Shown here: piece by piece, positions 10,067 to 22,800 of the stretch
Layout of the letters: each line of letters begins with the position of its first letter
Numbering within the stretch: position 1 is the stretch's first letter
From: Chromera velia
Lineage: Eukaryota > Sar > Chromeraceae
Assembly (NCBI GenBank): GCA_018398765.1
Contig: JAHBMJ010000446.1
Location: 10,001 to 45,000 of the forward strand
DNA length: 35,000 nt
Reading direction: 5' to 3'
Translations under genes and position numbers: made by a program
Notes under the pieces: model-generated
Database searches by the model: none
What the model saw: only the letters and a program-made list of their open reading frames with translations
What the model was told of the DNA's origin: nothing

Positions 10067-12117
10067 CATTCAGACGAGTAAATCGAAAAGTCGCAAGTCT
10101 TCCGTTGGACAAATGGTTGTCGTCGGTTGAGCTGGGCGGGCAATAACCAGCATGCAGCCCTGGTATTGCATATATCGCTAACACTAGCTAACACGACAAA
10201 AGGCTAAAGCGCGGCATGAAACTCTAGATAGTCCTCTACCGTCATAGTACCATCAATGTGGTCCATCATCACTATAATGACACTGCCATTGATTAATTAA
10301 TTGATTGATTGATTGATTCAATTAAAAAAATTGAATTCTAGATTGAATTAGTGATTTAATGATCGTGTTCAGGATTATATATGGTTGATTCATTGATTTC
10401 AAAAAATACATGTAAACTTGAAGCATTTTGGATGCAAAATGTCTTAAAGATTAATTTTTTGATGATTTGTTTTTTAGTTGACGCCTAGTTTAACGCCCAG
10501 CTTTTTTATGTTATGTGATTGGTTTACTACTAGGTTTACTAAGATTAACTAAGATCACATCATAGCATAGGAAGTTACTACTAGTAATGGAATAAATATC
10601 AAGCATTTAATGAGAGCTTAATGGTGATAATGATGATGATGATGATGATTGAGGGTTAAATCCTAGATCTAGTGACGCCAGATCCCAAGCCACTAACAAG
10701 GCTTTGAGGACAACCCAGAACACACATTCATATGGGGGGGGATGAGGAAGCTTGCATACCAATCGGATCGATTCGCCTTAAGGCACACCACATCTACGGA
10801 GGCGTATGGAGACATAAGTACTCGGTACACGCGCACACCACATTCATACATTAAATTCTGAAACAATCCGAAAAGAGAGTAAAGGCAAGGATGGATGAGA
10901 GGTGATGGTAAGTTTAATTGATGCTAAATTTCAAATCCAGTGAACACATCAGTCAGACCTGTAAGTTTTAACAGCGGCAGCGAATCTAACATGCCTTTAA
11001 ACTGCTTTAAAGTTAATGTTACTAGCTGTGCCAGTGCAGTGTGCAAACACATTCATGCAGACGTCTACTGTGCTAAACATTGCCTTTACATTATGAATGC
11101 CAACACACACTGCATTGAAGTTAAGTCTAAGATTGAAGTCCGATAACGAACGGACGCAAAGATGACCATGCTCAGTCTTTCAGCAAAACAGGCTTCGGCT
11201 TGGCGAGATTACAAGTAACATGAACACATACACGGAATCAATTGACGCGTCACACGCACACAGTTTCTCCGTTCTTCCTGTCACAAATTGTCAGTCGAGA
11301 GATCCCCCTTTTCATTCCCTTTGTGTCTCTTAAAATTTCTCTTCGTGTCTCCGGAAGCCGATCGATATCCCAGATCTTGGAGTCAAACTCGGAGTACCAC
11401 GTGCATGTCTCCTGTCTGTCTGTCCTTCCATCACGTCCGTGCTGTACAATGAAGGACCGTCCAGAATCGCAGTAGACGAGTTAACCTCCCTCTGACTGAG
11501 TCAACACGTGAGCGAGGAGTCTTGTAGTGATCCGGTGCCTTGGAAGAGCCCCACTAAGGGGCAAATGTCGTGCCACGAGAAGAGAAAGCTTGGGGCTGGG
11601 CATGCAGTCACAAAAAACGGGGCTCTTTGAACCATTGATCGCATCGCGTGATTCTTGAGAAAAAAGTGTTTCTTATCTTTGCTTCCTTTTCAATCGGGAT
11701 GCACTGCACAGACGCATACCTCACACTCATACACGCAGATGCAGACGGACGGAAAGACGCATGAACAACACTGTGTGTGTACAGAACACATCGACAGGCA
11801 CACTCGATCATGCACAGATTCATTCATTCATTCACTCATTCTCCATTCATCCAAGTCGCCTATGAGGTAACACAGGTGACTTCACACTCCTGATACAATC
11901 CCCTCATGAGGCAACCTACTCACGATTCGAACGAGAGAACCGCCGTCCACAACGATCGATTGAAGAAAAAAAAGAAAGAACTAAGCCTCACGTCAACCTG
12001 CCGATCGCGCAATCAGTCCCTGTCAGACAAGACAAGACAAAACGATGCAGAAGGAGCAAGGCTCCTCATGGTTGTTTGAAACGAAGAAAAATAAAAATTA
12101 ACAAGCAGGTGCACGCC
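10067..12117. other. Intergenic region between convergent genes
   Basis: No gene is supported. The region holds a short GATT/TTAA repeat tract (about 10283-10335), a GATGAT run (about 10627-10650), an AT-rich core (10330-10660), and ordinary sequence that probably includes the 3' untranslated regions of both neighbours. Confidence 0.5.
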
Positions 12118-12347
12118 TCAAACGATATCAAGGGCCTCTATGGCTGTGTCTGTGCCGAGGAGGAACAGACGGTCTGCAGGTCCCACCACTGCCTCATCGT
12201 GAGGGCAGCAGACTACGTAGGGAATCCCCAGAGGAAGAGGCGTCCCGCAGTCGCTGGTGAACACCGGCCTGATTGGAGGGAGGGAGGGAGAGAGTGAACG
12301 AATAAGAGTGAATTCTCAAGCTGAACAACCTGGAGAGTTCACACACA

Positions 12348-12378
<31 letters not shown>

Positions 12379-13336
12379 GCGCACGCACATAGAGAGGTAA
12401 AGATAGGTAAACAGATGATTGCTGCTTACCTTGAAAAAAGAAAAACAAAGTGTGTGCAGCAAACGCGGCAACGCAAGGTCTGCCCACCACAACCAAAGCA
12501 CGGCGAAGATACAGGCAGAATGAGCGACTGACTGACTGACTGACCGTCTTCGCACACCGATAAGCACGACGTCTCTCTCCGCCAGTCTTCTGAAGGCTTC
12601 CCTGAAGCCCGTTCCATGGAGACGCATAGGTTCCTGGAATGCCTCCATGCGGGCTGCTCTTCCAGGTTCCCCCTCTTGATCGCTGTCCTCCCCCTCTCCC
12701 TCCATTCGGGATGAGGACATCATACGACCGTACCTGTTTCGGTTGGTGGTGGGGAAGCGGGGTCTGGAGAGAGCTGGCGGCACCTGCGACCCTCTCCTCC
12801 CTGGGAGAGTCACCGTCTTTGCCTCTCTCGAGAGACGCACAGACGCCTGCATGCACGCATCACCCACATTCACATCAACGTGCTTGCACGCATCACCCAC
12901 ATTCACATCAACGTACAAACAGACATACGGGTCCACCCATCGAGAGAGAGGGAGTGACCGAGGAGACAGCGACAGAAAAGCGTTCACGGACCGATGACAA
13001 GGACGAACAAAAGCCTTCACTTCTGTTTACACTTGGTTTGTGCGAATAGCAGACGGAGAAGCGGAACAGAAGGAGCAGAGGGAGACGGGCAACAAACCGT
13101 TGGGCACATGAGTACAGACACACCATCGGAAAAGAGCCAGGGGGTGCACTACAAAGATAAGAGAGAGCGAAACAAACCTCATCCTTCCCGAGGGCAGCAC
13201 CCAAAAAAGAAAAACAAACGAACAAGGACGGACAGACAGACAAACACACTATATCGTCTTTTGTATTCCTTTTTCTCTTTCTTCATTCTCTTCTACAAGA
13301 GACAGAAAGAAAAGAAAGAAAGAAAGAAAGAAAGAC

Positions 13337-13371
<35 letters not shown>

Positions 13372-13745
13372 AAAAAAAAGCAAGAAGGAATGAAAGAAAA
13401 CAAGTAAGCAAGAAAAAAAGAAAGCAAGAAAGAATGAAGGACAGAAAGAAAGAAAGAAAGAAAGCAAGCGAGCAAGCAAGGAAGCAAGAAAAAAAAAGCA
13501 AGAAAGACTGAAAGACAGAAAGAGAGGAAGAAAGAAATTAAAGAAAAAAACCAAATGCAGGAAAACCAACCCTCTCCCTCGAGCGACCTCCCCACACAAG
13601 TGCAGCGACAGCGGATGCCCCTGCATGCATGCATGCATTCAGTCATCATCACAAGTTTTGAAGAAGTCTAGCATACACACGTGACCATTCCATCTTCAAT
13701 CACCACACAATTCCACGACACCAGCAAAGGAAGAAAGAAACAAAC

Positions 13746-13782
<37 letters not shown>

Positions 13783-14216
13783 CGTTGCCGAAGACAGAGC
13801 TGCATGCTGGGGAGACACCTTCCTTCCCCCTCTCTATCAGAACGCCATTCTGCAAGCAAGGTTGCATTTCTGCCAGTTATGTGCAAGGGGCCAAACAGAA
13901 CAAGACGCACCGTCTTCACCAATCTCTCCATGCAATCAGCACATCGAGCAGTCAGAGAGAGAAACCGACAAGGAAGGAAGGAAAACAAAGGACTGCATGG
14001 AATCAATCACCTAACGCATCCATCCATCCACTATTTAATCATGCACTTCCATCGATCCCTCACCTGCAGCGTACTCACAGACGCTCTCCGGAGCCCCTGT
14101 CACACAAAGGGACTGGACCATTTCATCACAAAAGACCCTCCCCCCAGCGAACTCGGGGGAGTCAACGTGAGTCACACTTGCCGAAGGGCCCCGAGCAGAA
14201 AACACGGGCAACGCGC
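12118..14216 (-). CDS. BK-type channel exons 17-20: C-terminal part of RCK2
   Basis: Exon 17 (14216-14064) has DSPEFAGGRVFCDEMVQSL, matching the BK stretch with F-A-x-G-x-x-F and a helix. Exon 18 is a proposed 31-nt microexon (EWRSDREGEG), the only acceptor that keeps phase. Exon 19 (12733-12545) ends EAFRRLAERDVVLIGVRR, matching BK K-A-L-K-x-Y-N-M-L-C-x-G-I-Y-R. Exon 20 (12268-12118) has TPLPLGIPYVVCCPHDEAVV and PADRLFLLG, the closing BK strand (V-x-T-N-P-P ... D-L-x-F-x-L), and stops at TGA 12120-12118. Confidence 0.8.
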
Positions 14217-15481
14217 CTGCACAAACCACAGAAAGAAGCACACATGCTCATCAAAACCAATCCACACGCACACAAGATTCACCAGTAAACACCATCAGCC
14301 GTACAAGAAGGAAATAAAAAAAGGAGACCAGGAGCCACATCAAATGACCGCAATGTATACTCAACACCCAAAAATATGGACCGCATCATTGAAAATTTTG
14401 AGTCGTTTGATTCTGTTCACATATGTTTGTCCCTCCCCCGCGATACGGTCTACACTTATCCTTCCTCTCCCACTCACCTGCGTTCGTGAGACCCCCCATC
14501 TGCACGGGCACCTGCGGCCACCACGCAGACGGGTCCAGAAACCTCAGGTTCCCTGCGTGCTTCAGTTCAGCTATCACGGGGGCAAGTTCAACCAGCGCCC
14601 TCTCCGTCTGCAACGACGAGCTTCCACTCTGACCCCCTTCCGCAAAGGTCACCCCATTCAGTACCGAGGGGGGCTGTCCCTGACCCTGTCTCTTTGCTTG
14701 TGAACCGTCTCCGTGCAAAAGCGATGCGCTCCAGTGCTGCACACGTAACGCCTGCACCTTGTGACACACCATCACCACATCGACATCCCAGAGCCGGGAT
14801 GAGCTGCCATCCGAGCAAGAGATCCCACTGGAGGGCCCTGCCATCTGCATGGCAGTGTGCAAATACGGACCCCAAGTAAGCGAGGGGTCAGATGCGGTTT
14901 TCAATCCCTTTGCCCAGTCGGCTGTTGCTTCTGCATCATGTGCAGTTGAAAAAACCAAAACGCTAGACGCTTCCAGCACCCCAGCCCGTACTAGATCTCC
15001 AGCCCGTAAAGCAGACCCCTCCATCACGGCTGTGAAATTACTGTAGGGCTCTAGAAAAAGAAGGGACGACCATGGGGGGGGGACAAGGGGGGAAAGAACA
15101 AGAGCGTTCCACCTTCCAGATCGCCGTAAACCATCTAAGAAAACCCCTAACGTTCTAGGCCAGCCACACACAAGAACAAATGGAGCGTGGCTGTCCCTCC
15201 AGACTCTCTTCCGAGCTTGTCGAACCGAGTCAACCAAAAGCCGTCTCCTCCCCCCCCTGTCACTCCTCTCCGACGCGTTCCGTCCCTTGCCCCCCCTCCC
15301 ACATGATGCACACACAGCGACCCCCTCATCCTCTCCACCCTCCCTCTCTCTATAAGACTTCGTTGAACGGTTGGACGCCGAACGACAAAGTGAAACTGCA
15401 CACACACACACACACACACTCACTCACTCACTCACTCACTCACTCACTCAGTCTCTCTCGCGCTCCCTCTGTCTCTTTCTT

Positions 15482-15520
<39 letters not shown>

Positions 15521-15902
15521 GACGCGCAAAAATAAAGAGGAAGGGTGACAGAGGAAGCGGCTGTCACTAAAGCTTGCCGAGATGACGGTCCACACTGGAA
15601 AGACACAAACAAGGATGACAACTTGAGTGAGGACACGATTTGATTCACTGCGCTTGAAGATGCCAAGACGAACAGTTGGAGGGCAGCAACGGAGAAGAGG
15701 GGAAGAGGATGGGAGGATACACGATCGAGGAAGGAAGGAAAGAAGGAAGGAAAGAAAGAAAGAAAAGAAAGAAAAGAAAGAAAAGAAAGAAAAAAAAGAA
15801 AAGAAAGAAAAAAAAGAAAAGAAAGAAAGAAAGAAAGACAGAAAGACAGAAAGAAAGAAAGAAAGAAAAGAAAGAAAAGAAAGAAAAGAAAGAAAGAAAG
15901 AA

Positions 15903-15933
<31 letters not shown>

Positions 15934-15975
15934 GAAGAAAGAAAGAAAGGAAGAAAGAAAGAAAGAAAGAAAGAA

Positions 15976-16015
<40 letters not shown>

Positions 16016-16779
16016 AAAGTGACTGACTTGCAGACATGTCAGAGTCTTTTCTCCGCCTCCGTCGAACTCCCACCTCCTGCAGATCCCCCCCCAAACGCCC
16101 TCCTCCGAACCCTTCCTGGCACTCCCCTTCCCCCTCTCCCTCAAACTCCACCCCACTCGCGGCACTCGCCACCGAATCCTTACTGTTGCTCTGCTCTCGG
16201 TACAAATTCAATGGAGTCTTTTCACTTGCCAGCAAACGGGTGCCGAAATTCGGCGTCTGGGCCAGTTCCGTCCCGACTACTTCGCCTGTCTTCCCATGCA
16301 AGCTCTCACGCCCGAGGGGACGTGAGGGAACGGGCGTTTGGGGAGGGTCTGTTGGAGCTCCGGTTGTTTGTTGGGGTACCTGTGTGACTGGCGAGGCTGG
16401 AGCGGAGACTGTGACAAAGGGAAGAACAGGGCCCGTTGGTTCGATTGTGGGGGCTTCGGGAGGCACGACTGCGTGTGTGGCAATGCGCTCTAGTGTGTCT
16501 CGGCACGTTGCGAGGAGAACGAGGGAGTCCCCTGCCTCCACTCTGCACTCTCACACACACAGGGGGAAAGGAAAATGAGCGGACGTACAACATTCTTACA
16601 GGTGTCAGAGAGCCAGCCAATGAATTAGTCGTTCTGCCACAGAGATACAGTCAGCCACTCTTACAGTGAGAAAACAAAAAAATCACGCTGCTTTCTCACT
16701 CGAGTTGAAGAATACTCGCGTCGAGGAACCCATTATGCAGCTGTGCATCTCTCTCTCTCTTTCCCTCCCTCCCTCTCTC

Positions 16780-16831
<52 letters not shown>

Positions 16832-19800
16832 ACTCTCTGTTTCGCCCTCTTTCTCTTTCTCTCTCTGTCTCTCTCTCTCACACACACACACACAGACGCA
16901 CACACTCACTCACTCTCACTCTCACTCACCCTCACACAGACAGGTCGAGAGACTCACTTGAATCCTTCCGGAGGAGCCAAGATGGCAACTTCCCGTCCCA
17001 GTCCTTCACGCCCCCCCTTTGCTGTTGCCATTGCAAGATGACCAAGCTGTGCCATCTCCCACTGAGAGGCGTATGTGGACACTGAATGCCTTGGGGGCAT
17101 GGGGGGATACTGGTCGGAGGGTTCGCTCCCCGACCCTGTGCTTTTCGCCCGGGCGGCAAAAGAAAAAGGAGCCGCGGGGTTGGTGCGGTTCTGGAGGTCT
17201 TCGTCTGTGTCCATATGATGTACAAATGCCATGGCCATAGACTCACTTCTATCGACAAGCAGCGAGAGCCCCCCTTGGTCCCCCACCCCCCGGGGGAAAC
17301 TCAGTCCCCCTGACGCTTCCTCAGTCTGCCTGTGCCCATTCTCTTCGATCTGCGGTTCTCCCGTTGTGACCGCTTCTGAACTCTCTTGCGATATATGTGG
17401 AGCAAAACCAACCGCTCGACCCTGTGACTCTGTAGGCGGTCCGTTTTGTATCTGACCCTTTTGAGGTCTGACAGGAAATTTAAAGAACTGCTGCTCTTCA
17501 CCGGTCTGCGAAGGAAACCCTCCTGAGTGAGAGTGGCGACGGAAATCTATAGAATCCCCCGGTGTTACAGCTGCGCCCCTTCCCCTTTGAGGCATTGGAC
17601 TCCCCCCCCCCTGGCCCAATGGCATTGGACTCCCCCCCCCCTGGCCCAATTCTTCATCGTCTTCATACTCTCTCTCCAAGTCGGCAGCCTGCTGTCTGCT
17701 GTCGCACCAGGGCCGCGAATTACTTTTCCGAATCCTCGCAGGACCCACGCCCCTTGCAGCGAGAGCGAAACTCAAAGAACGGCCTATCGTGAAAGCCAAT
17801 CCCCCCAACCCGCCAACAGATTCTTCCTTTGGCGTCTTCACCCCCCACCCATTATTTCCCTGTTGCAGCTGCCCCCACAACGGCTCCGGAACGTCTTCAC
17901 CCCCTGGAGGCGGCACACCTGTGGAGGCCCTAGCAGTGCTCCAGATGCTAGACGAGGGCCTTCTTCCGGGAACACCTGTGCCGGGGTTCAGAGACGGACG
18001 GCGAAGAACCCCCACACATGTGACGCCAAATTGACTCCTCAGGTATAGCACCAGCGCCTGCAACCAAGCAAGAAAGCATTCAAAGCGTGCACGCCTGGAT
18101 ACTCGCTCTCTGATGCTCTCACCCAACCACTCCCCCATTCAGTCACGTGTTCAACAACAGGAGCCACGCCCTTACCTCACCAGCATCCAGAATCACTCTT
18201 CCTGTCCCCCATAACGTTCGGCAATCACTCATACAGTGTCTAACCCCCGGCCAAACAAAGTTGATCATCTCTAAAGACTAAAAACTCCTACACTCACTCG
18301 CAGACCAGCCACCCCCTCACTCGTTTATTTCCTCTCTCGCAGACTCACTCACTGACTGACCCGAAAGGAGACACGATCGAAGGAATCGGGGGCGCGGCAT
18401 CTGTACAGTTTCCACTCGCACCCCTCCGCATACTCAGCGAAGTTGCACTCCGCGAGCCTGCACGGAAGGAAGGGGTTGTCAATCAAACAGAAGGAGAGGA
18501 GATATAGCCACTTCAGAGGTAGAACCTAGAACTAGCAATGTACACAAGAGGACAGACTGCAAGGAAGGACGATCAAAAAAAGGCGACAAGAGACGTGTAG
18601 GTGCTTGGAATTGGAAGCGAAGAGTCACGCAGTCACACAAAGAAGACGGAGGATCCGGGAGGTGTTCGAAGGAAAAAGACAACAGAGACAAGTGATGAAC
18701 ACCCTTCTCTCCGGGATGCACCTCTGTGCTTTTTGGTAAAACCCACAACTCTCTGAGCGGCTCGACATGAGTACACAATGTGCAGCACGATACCAAATCA
18801 ATCAATCCATTGATTCTCTTCTGCTTACCCACCTGCATGCGCCGCCTTCCCTCGGGATATCGTGTCTACAGGATCGGAGTCTCTTCTGTTCCGCCGTCTT
18901 CTTCCCCTTTCTCCCGAACCCTGCCGCAACCTTCGCAATTAATCTTCTCCAGGGTCTCTTCCGGCGGCTCTCCGTCTCTGTGACTTGACGCTGCTGCCTC
19001 TCAGACCTCCCGGGGCCGTGCGCAGGCCGAGCGCCCTCTCTCATCATGTTGCTCACCTGCAGCAGGGAGGGAGGGAGACCCGAAGAAGGAAGGAAGGAAG
19101 GAAGGGAAAGATTACTTTTGGGAAGTGGAAAGAAGAGAACGGCCCGAGCCGATGAGCAGGTCCAACAGTCAGAGTACCTGGCGAAAAACTGTCACAGTTA
19201 GGTGAAGGCCCACCCATTGCTCCCGGGCCGTCGTTCTTGTTTTTCTGATCTGCTACAAAAGAGACGGCTCTCATTGCCGCTCTCAGTCCAACTCGGAAAA
19301 ACAGAAACCCAGAAAATGGAAACAGGGACGCAAACAGACAGCTAGAGGGACAGAAAGCAAACTGACGAGGGTGATCACTCCAGGCGTTGTCGTTGCAGAA
19401 GATGCCAGCAGTCTCATTTTCACCTGTGGGCAGGCAGGAGGACATACGAGACAACGACATGAAAACAGGGAGGGGTGGTATCAGAGGGGGGAAGGGGAGG
19501 AAGGTCTTCGTTGTCTTCTGCTTTCAAGTCGCAAGAGCGCTTTCGTTCTCTCGTCTTCTGTGGATAGTATTTGATGAAAAATATGAGATTGATCTAACAG
19601 CCTGCTGACCTCATTGAAGCATACAACCTCGCGGACCCCAATGGAGAGGAGGACAGACTTGAGACTGTCCTGGTTCAGTTGCACAACCACCCGGCTCATC
19701 GGAACAAATTTACGAAGACCTGCATGGACACGCAGGCAGTGAATGAAAGTGGACACAGAGAGTCGTGAAGAAAAAGTGGGTGGAGAGAGGGGAGAGCAAA

Positions 19801-22800
19801 TATGCTCCGAAAGACGTTTCGTGCAAACGCAGAGAGGGAAAGCAGTGGAGTTTCAACGACGTCCATTTATGCTCTCTCTTCTACATACTTGCCCCTCCGT
19901 AAATTAAGGCAGTCCAAAGAGGTCTTCAGTCCCTGATTGACGTTGTCTGAACAACAAAAGACACCAAGCGCTTTCTCATAAAGAGCGGTCGGTTGAAGAA
20001 GTAGCATATCAACTATCTGTCTTAGAGGGTGTGTCGTCCAACCATGTGAGTATCTCTATCTCACGTTTTCTCTCAGTCCCTGTCTCTGTCCTTCTTCTCT
20101 TGCTTGATGTTCCGTCCTGTCTGCCTACTCTCTCGACTCTTTGCAAAACAGAAATTCCTTTTTGCTGCCGAAGAACCCGAAGAGACACGCCCGCTTGACT
20201 AGTCACCCACACACCCACTCACTCACTCACCGAGGCAACGGATGATGGTCTGTCTGTCCTCCTCAGCCAGGGCGGTCGTTTTTGAATTGGACACCACGAA
20301 GATTACCCTGTGGGGGGATATCAACGAAAGGGAGAGACAACAAGCGCAGGGAGGACACAGAGCAGCAAACAAGAAATGAAGGATACAGCTGAAAAGAGGA
20401 TCGACAGGGTCCCGCTGGACCTGGCAATATCTTTCTTTCACACAGCTTCCCCATGCCCGAACCAACGAAGTTGGTGTGGCGTGGGACTGGGCAATTCCTT
20501 TTCGCAGTTTCTTTTCTCTCTCGCACCTACTCCCCTCTTTCACCTACTCACCCACTCCCTGACTCTACCGAACCAACTGACTTGGCGTACTGTGTCTGGA
20601 CGGCCTGCAGGTCCCCCAGCTGCCCCAGATCTCCAGCGTCCCCCGACTTCACGCACAGACTGCGCGCACACGCTCAAACAGTACAAGGAGGATATGAAAA
20701 CCGGACATATAGAGACTGCACCGGCACAAGATGCGGCCAGCAAGCCAAAGAAAAGTCCTACCAGAGATACGAAAGCAAGATAAGCGAGAGATAGGATTCC
20801 CACGTAGGGTGCATGCACGCAGTCACATACACACTTGCAGGGAAAAGACGCACGTTCAGGCAGGAGAAGGCGGGGTCGAGAGAAAGAGATAAAGCGGAGA
20901 GGCAAACAGATAGACAGAGAGACAGACAGGCAAACATACCTGATCCCAAAAGATTCAAACGCTCTGCACTGAGCGTCCAGGTACAAAGAGGGACTTTCCG
21001 GGGTCAACAGGACGACTTTCCTGCATGCAAACAGGCAAGGAAACATGCGCACAGGGTCAATTGCACACACCCGCATCCGCAACAAAACAAAGAGGGAAGG
21101 GTGTGACCGCAGACGCGGGGAGAGTCTCACTTATCGACGAAGTGAATGGAATCAGGCCGTCAGACGGGTGCGTGTGAGGTCGCTAGCGCTTTTTACAACC
21201 CGTTTCATATCTTTCTGTTTCTGCCCTTTCTTCTTCTCGTTCTTCCATCTCGGCGAGTAAGTGTGCGTGACAGAGAAAACGTGTGTAGACACCAGTGCGA
21301 ATGAATAAAAGGGCCTCGTTCCCTCTTCCACCGCCCACTTGCTCTGATTAAGCAGTAGACGCGAAAAGGAGATGAGAGAGTGAAGGATAGAAACAGAGCC
21401 AAGCCGACAGACAGGCAGACAGGCAGAGAGGAGGACGCACTTGGGGGGCACACCCGAGAACGCCGCGACCTCTTCCAGGAACGCGTCCAGCTGCTCCAGA
21501 GGCATGCGGCCGATCAGAAGGACAAAGTGACCTCTGTCCCACCTGCATAAGGTCATGTCCGTGAGAGACAGGTAGACAACAGAACAAGGGGATCCGTCGA
21601 TCCATCGAGCCATTCCGAGCCATGATTTTTCCTTTCATCAATCTACCCACCCCCCGAGGGGTGTATAGGAGCATACGAACAGATCAAGGCGACACATAAA
21701 TATTCGCACGCCAAATAAGGACAGGGCGGGGCAAAAAGGGAGATATAAAGGGATAGATGTACAGAGAGAGAACAACGTAATAATGCATGCTGTTGGCCTC
21801 AATCCATCTGACTGAGCGGCTGACCAATTCAAATGAATGTGTGGATCACAAAGAAAGAGTGATTGAGTGAACGACAGACAGACTGATCCACTGATGGACG
21901 CACGCCCCTGAACTGAAACATTATTGGCAGGCACTCGCCATCCTCTTTCAACCCGCCTTACTGGCTGCCTCCCTGCCAGACTAACTAATTTATTTATTAA
22001 CTGCCAGACTGACTGTGCGGGGAGGGCCCCAATTTGAGTGATGGGCAGCCGGGACAGGGCGATGAGCTGTTGGACCTCGTAGGGGATCACCATCACAATC
22101 AGTGCAATCGCAATGATGGCAAACCACCTGCACGAAAAGAGCAGCACAGGATCTAAGCTTACCCGCACTTGCAAACACCAAAGAAAAGAAGCCGAAGAAT
22201 AGGACACAGGGTCGCGTGCGTTGCGCCCTCTCCACATTTCCCGATCCCACCGCAAGCACAGATACAAGCAGAAACTAGAGAGAGACTGTTTAATCGCTTT
22301 GCTGACTTGGAGATTGTGTTCTTCGGTGCGAAGTCTCCGTACCCAACGGTGGAGATGGTGACGATCGAGAAGAAGATGAAGTCAGGGAACAAAGTGTCGT
22401 ACGGCTGCCTGACATGGCTCTCCCTGTGCCCTTCCACGACGAACATGGCCGAGGCAAACATCAACACGATGGACAGAAGGGCCAAAAAGATGGACAGGAT
22501 CTGGAGACGGGAAGGTGATGCTGTCGGAAAGATGACCTGGCAGAGAAAGGAAAAGGAAAAGGAAGGATTAATGAGTAAGGAAGTGCAAATGTAGATGACT
22601 AAATGAAAAACGACTCTACTCAAATTCATGAACGAGTCGGAGGGAAGAAACGAAGCGAGAGGAAAGGAAAAGAACGGAAGGGAGAAATTCCAGAACGGAA
22701 GGGAAGAAGAAGAAGAAGAAGAAGAAGAAGAAGAAGGAGAAGAAGCAGAGAGATGGCAGAGAAATACAGGTAGACGCTCCTCCTCCAGTCACTCCCGATC

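Noticed and set aside
13668-14006. Longer version of channel exon 18 including MERLVKTVRLVLFGPL
   Set aside because: No acceptor in that frame leaves the two bases needed after exon 17. Kept only as an alternative.
15627-16026. Long Lys/Glu/Arg open frames on the plus strand and Phe/Leu/Ser frames on the minus strand
   Set aside because: They are translations of the AAAG repeat and its complement, lie in a channel intron, and have no unique sequence.
16954-18138. Single-exon gene of 394 codons on the minus strand
   Set aside because: Its first 27 codons precede a clear TTGCAG acceptor at 18058. From there on it is channel exon 14, in phase with exons 13 and 15.
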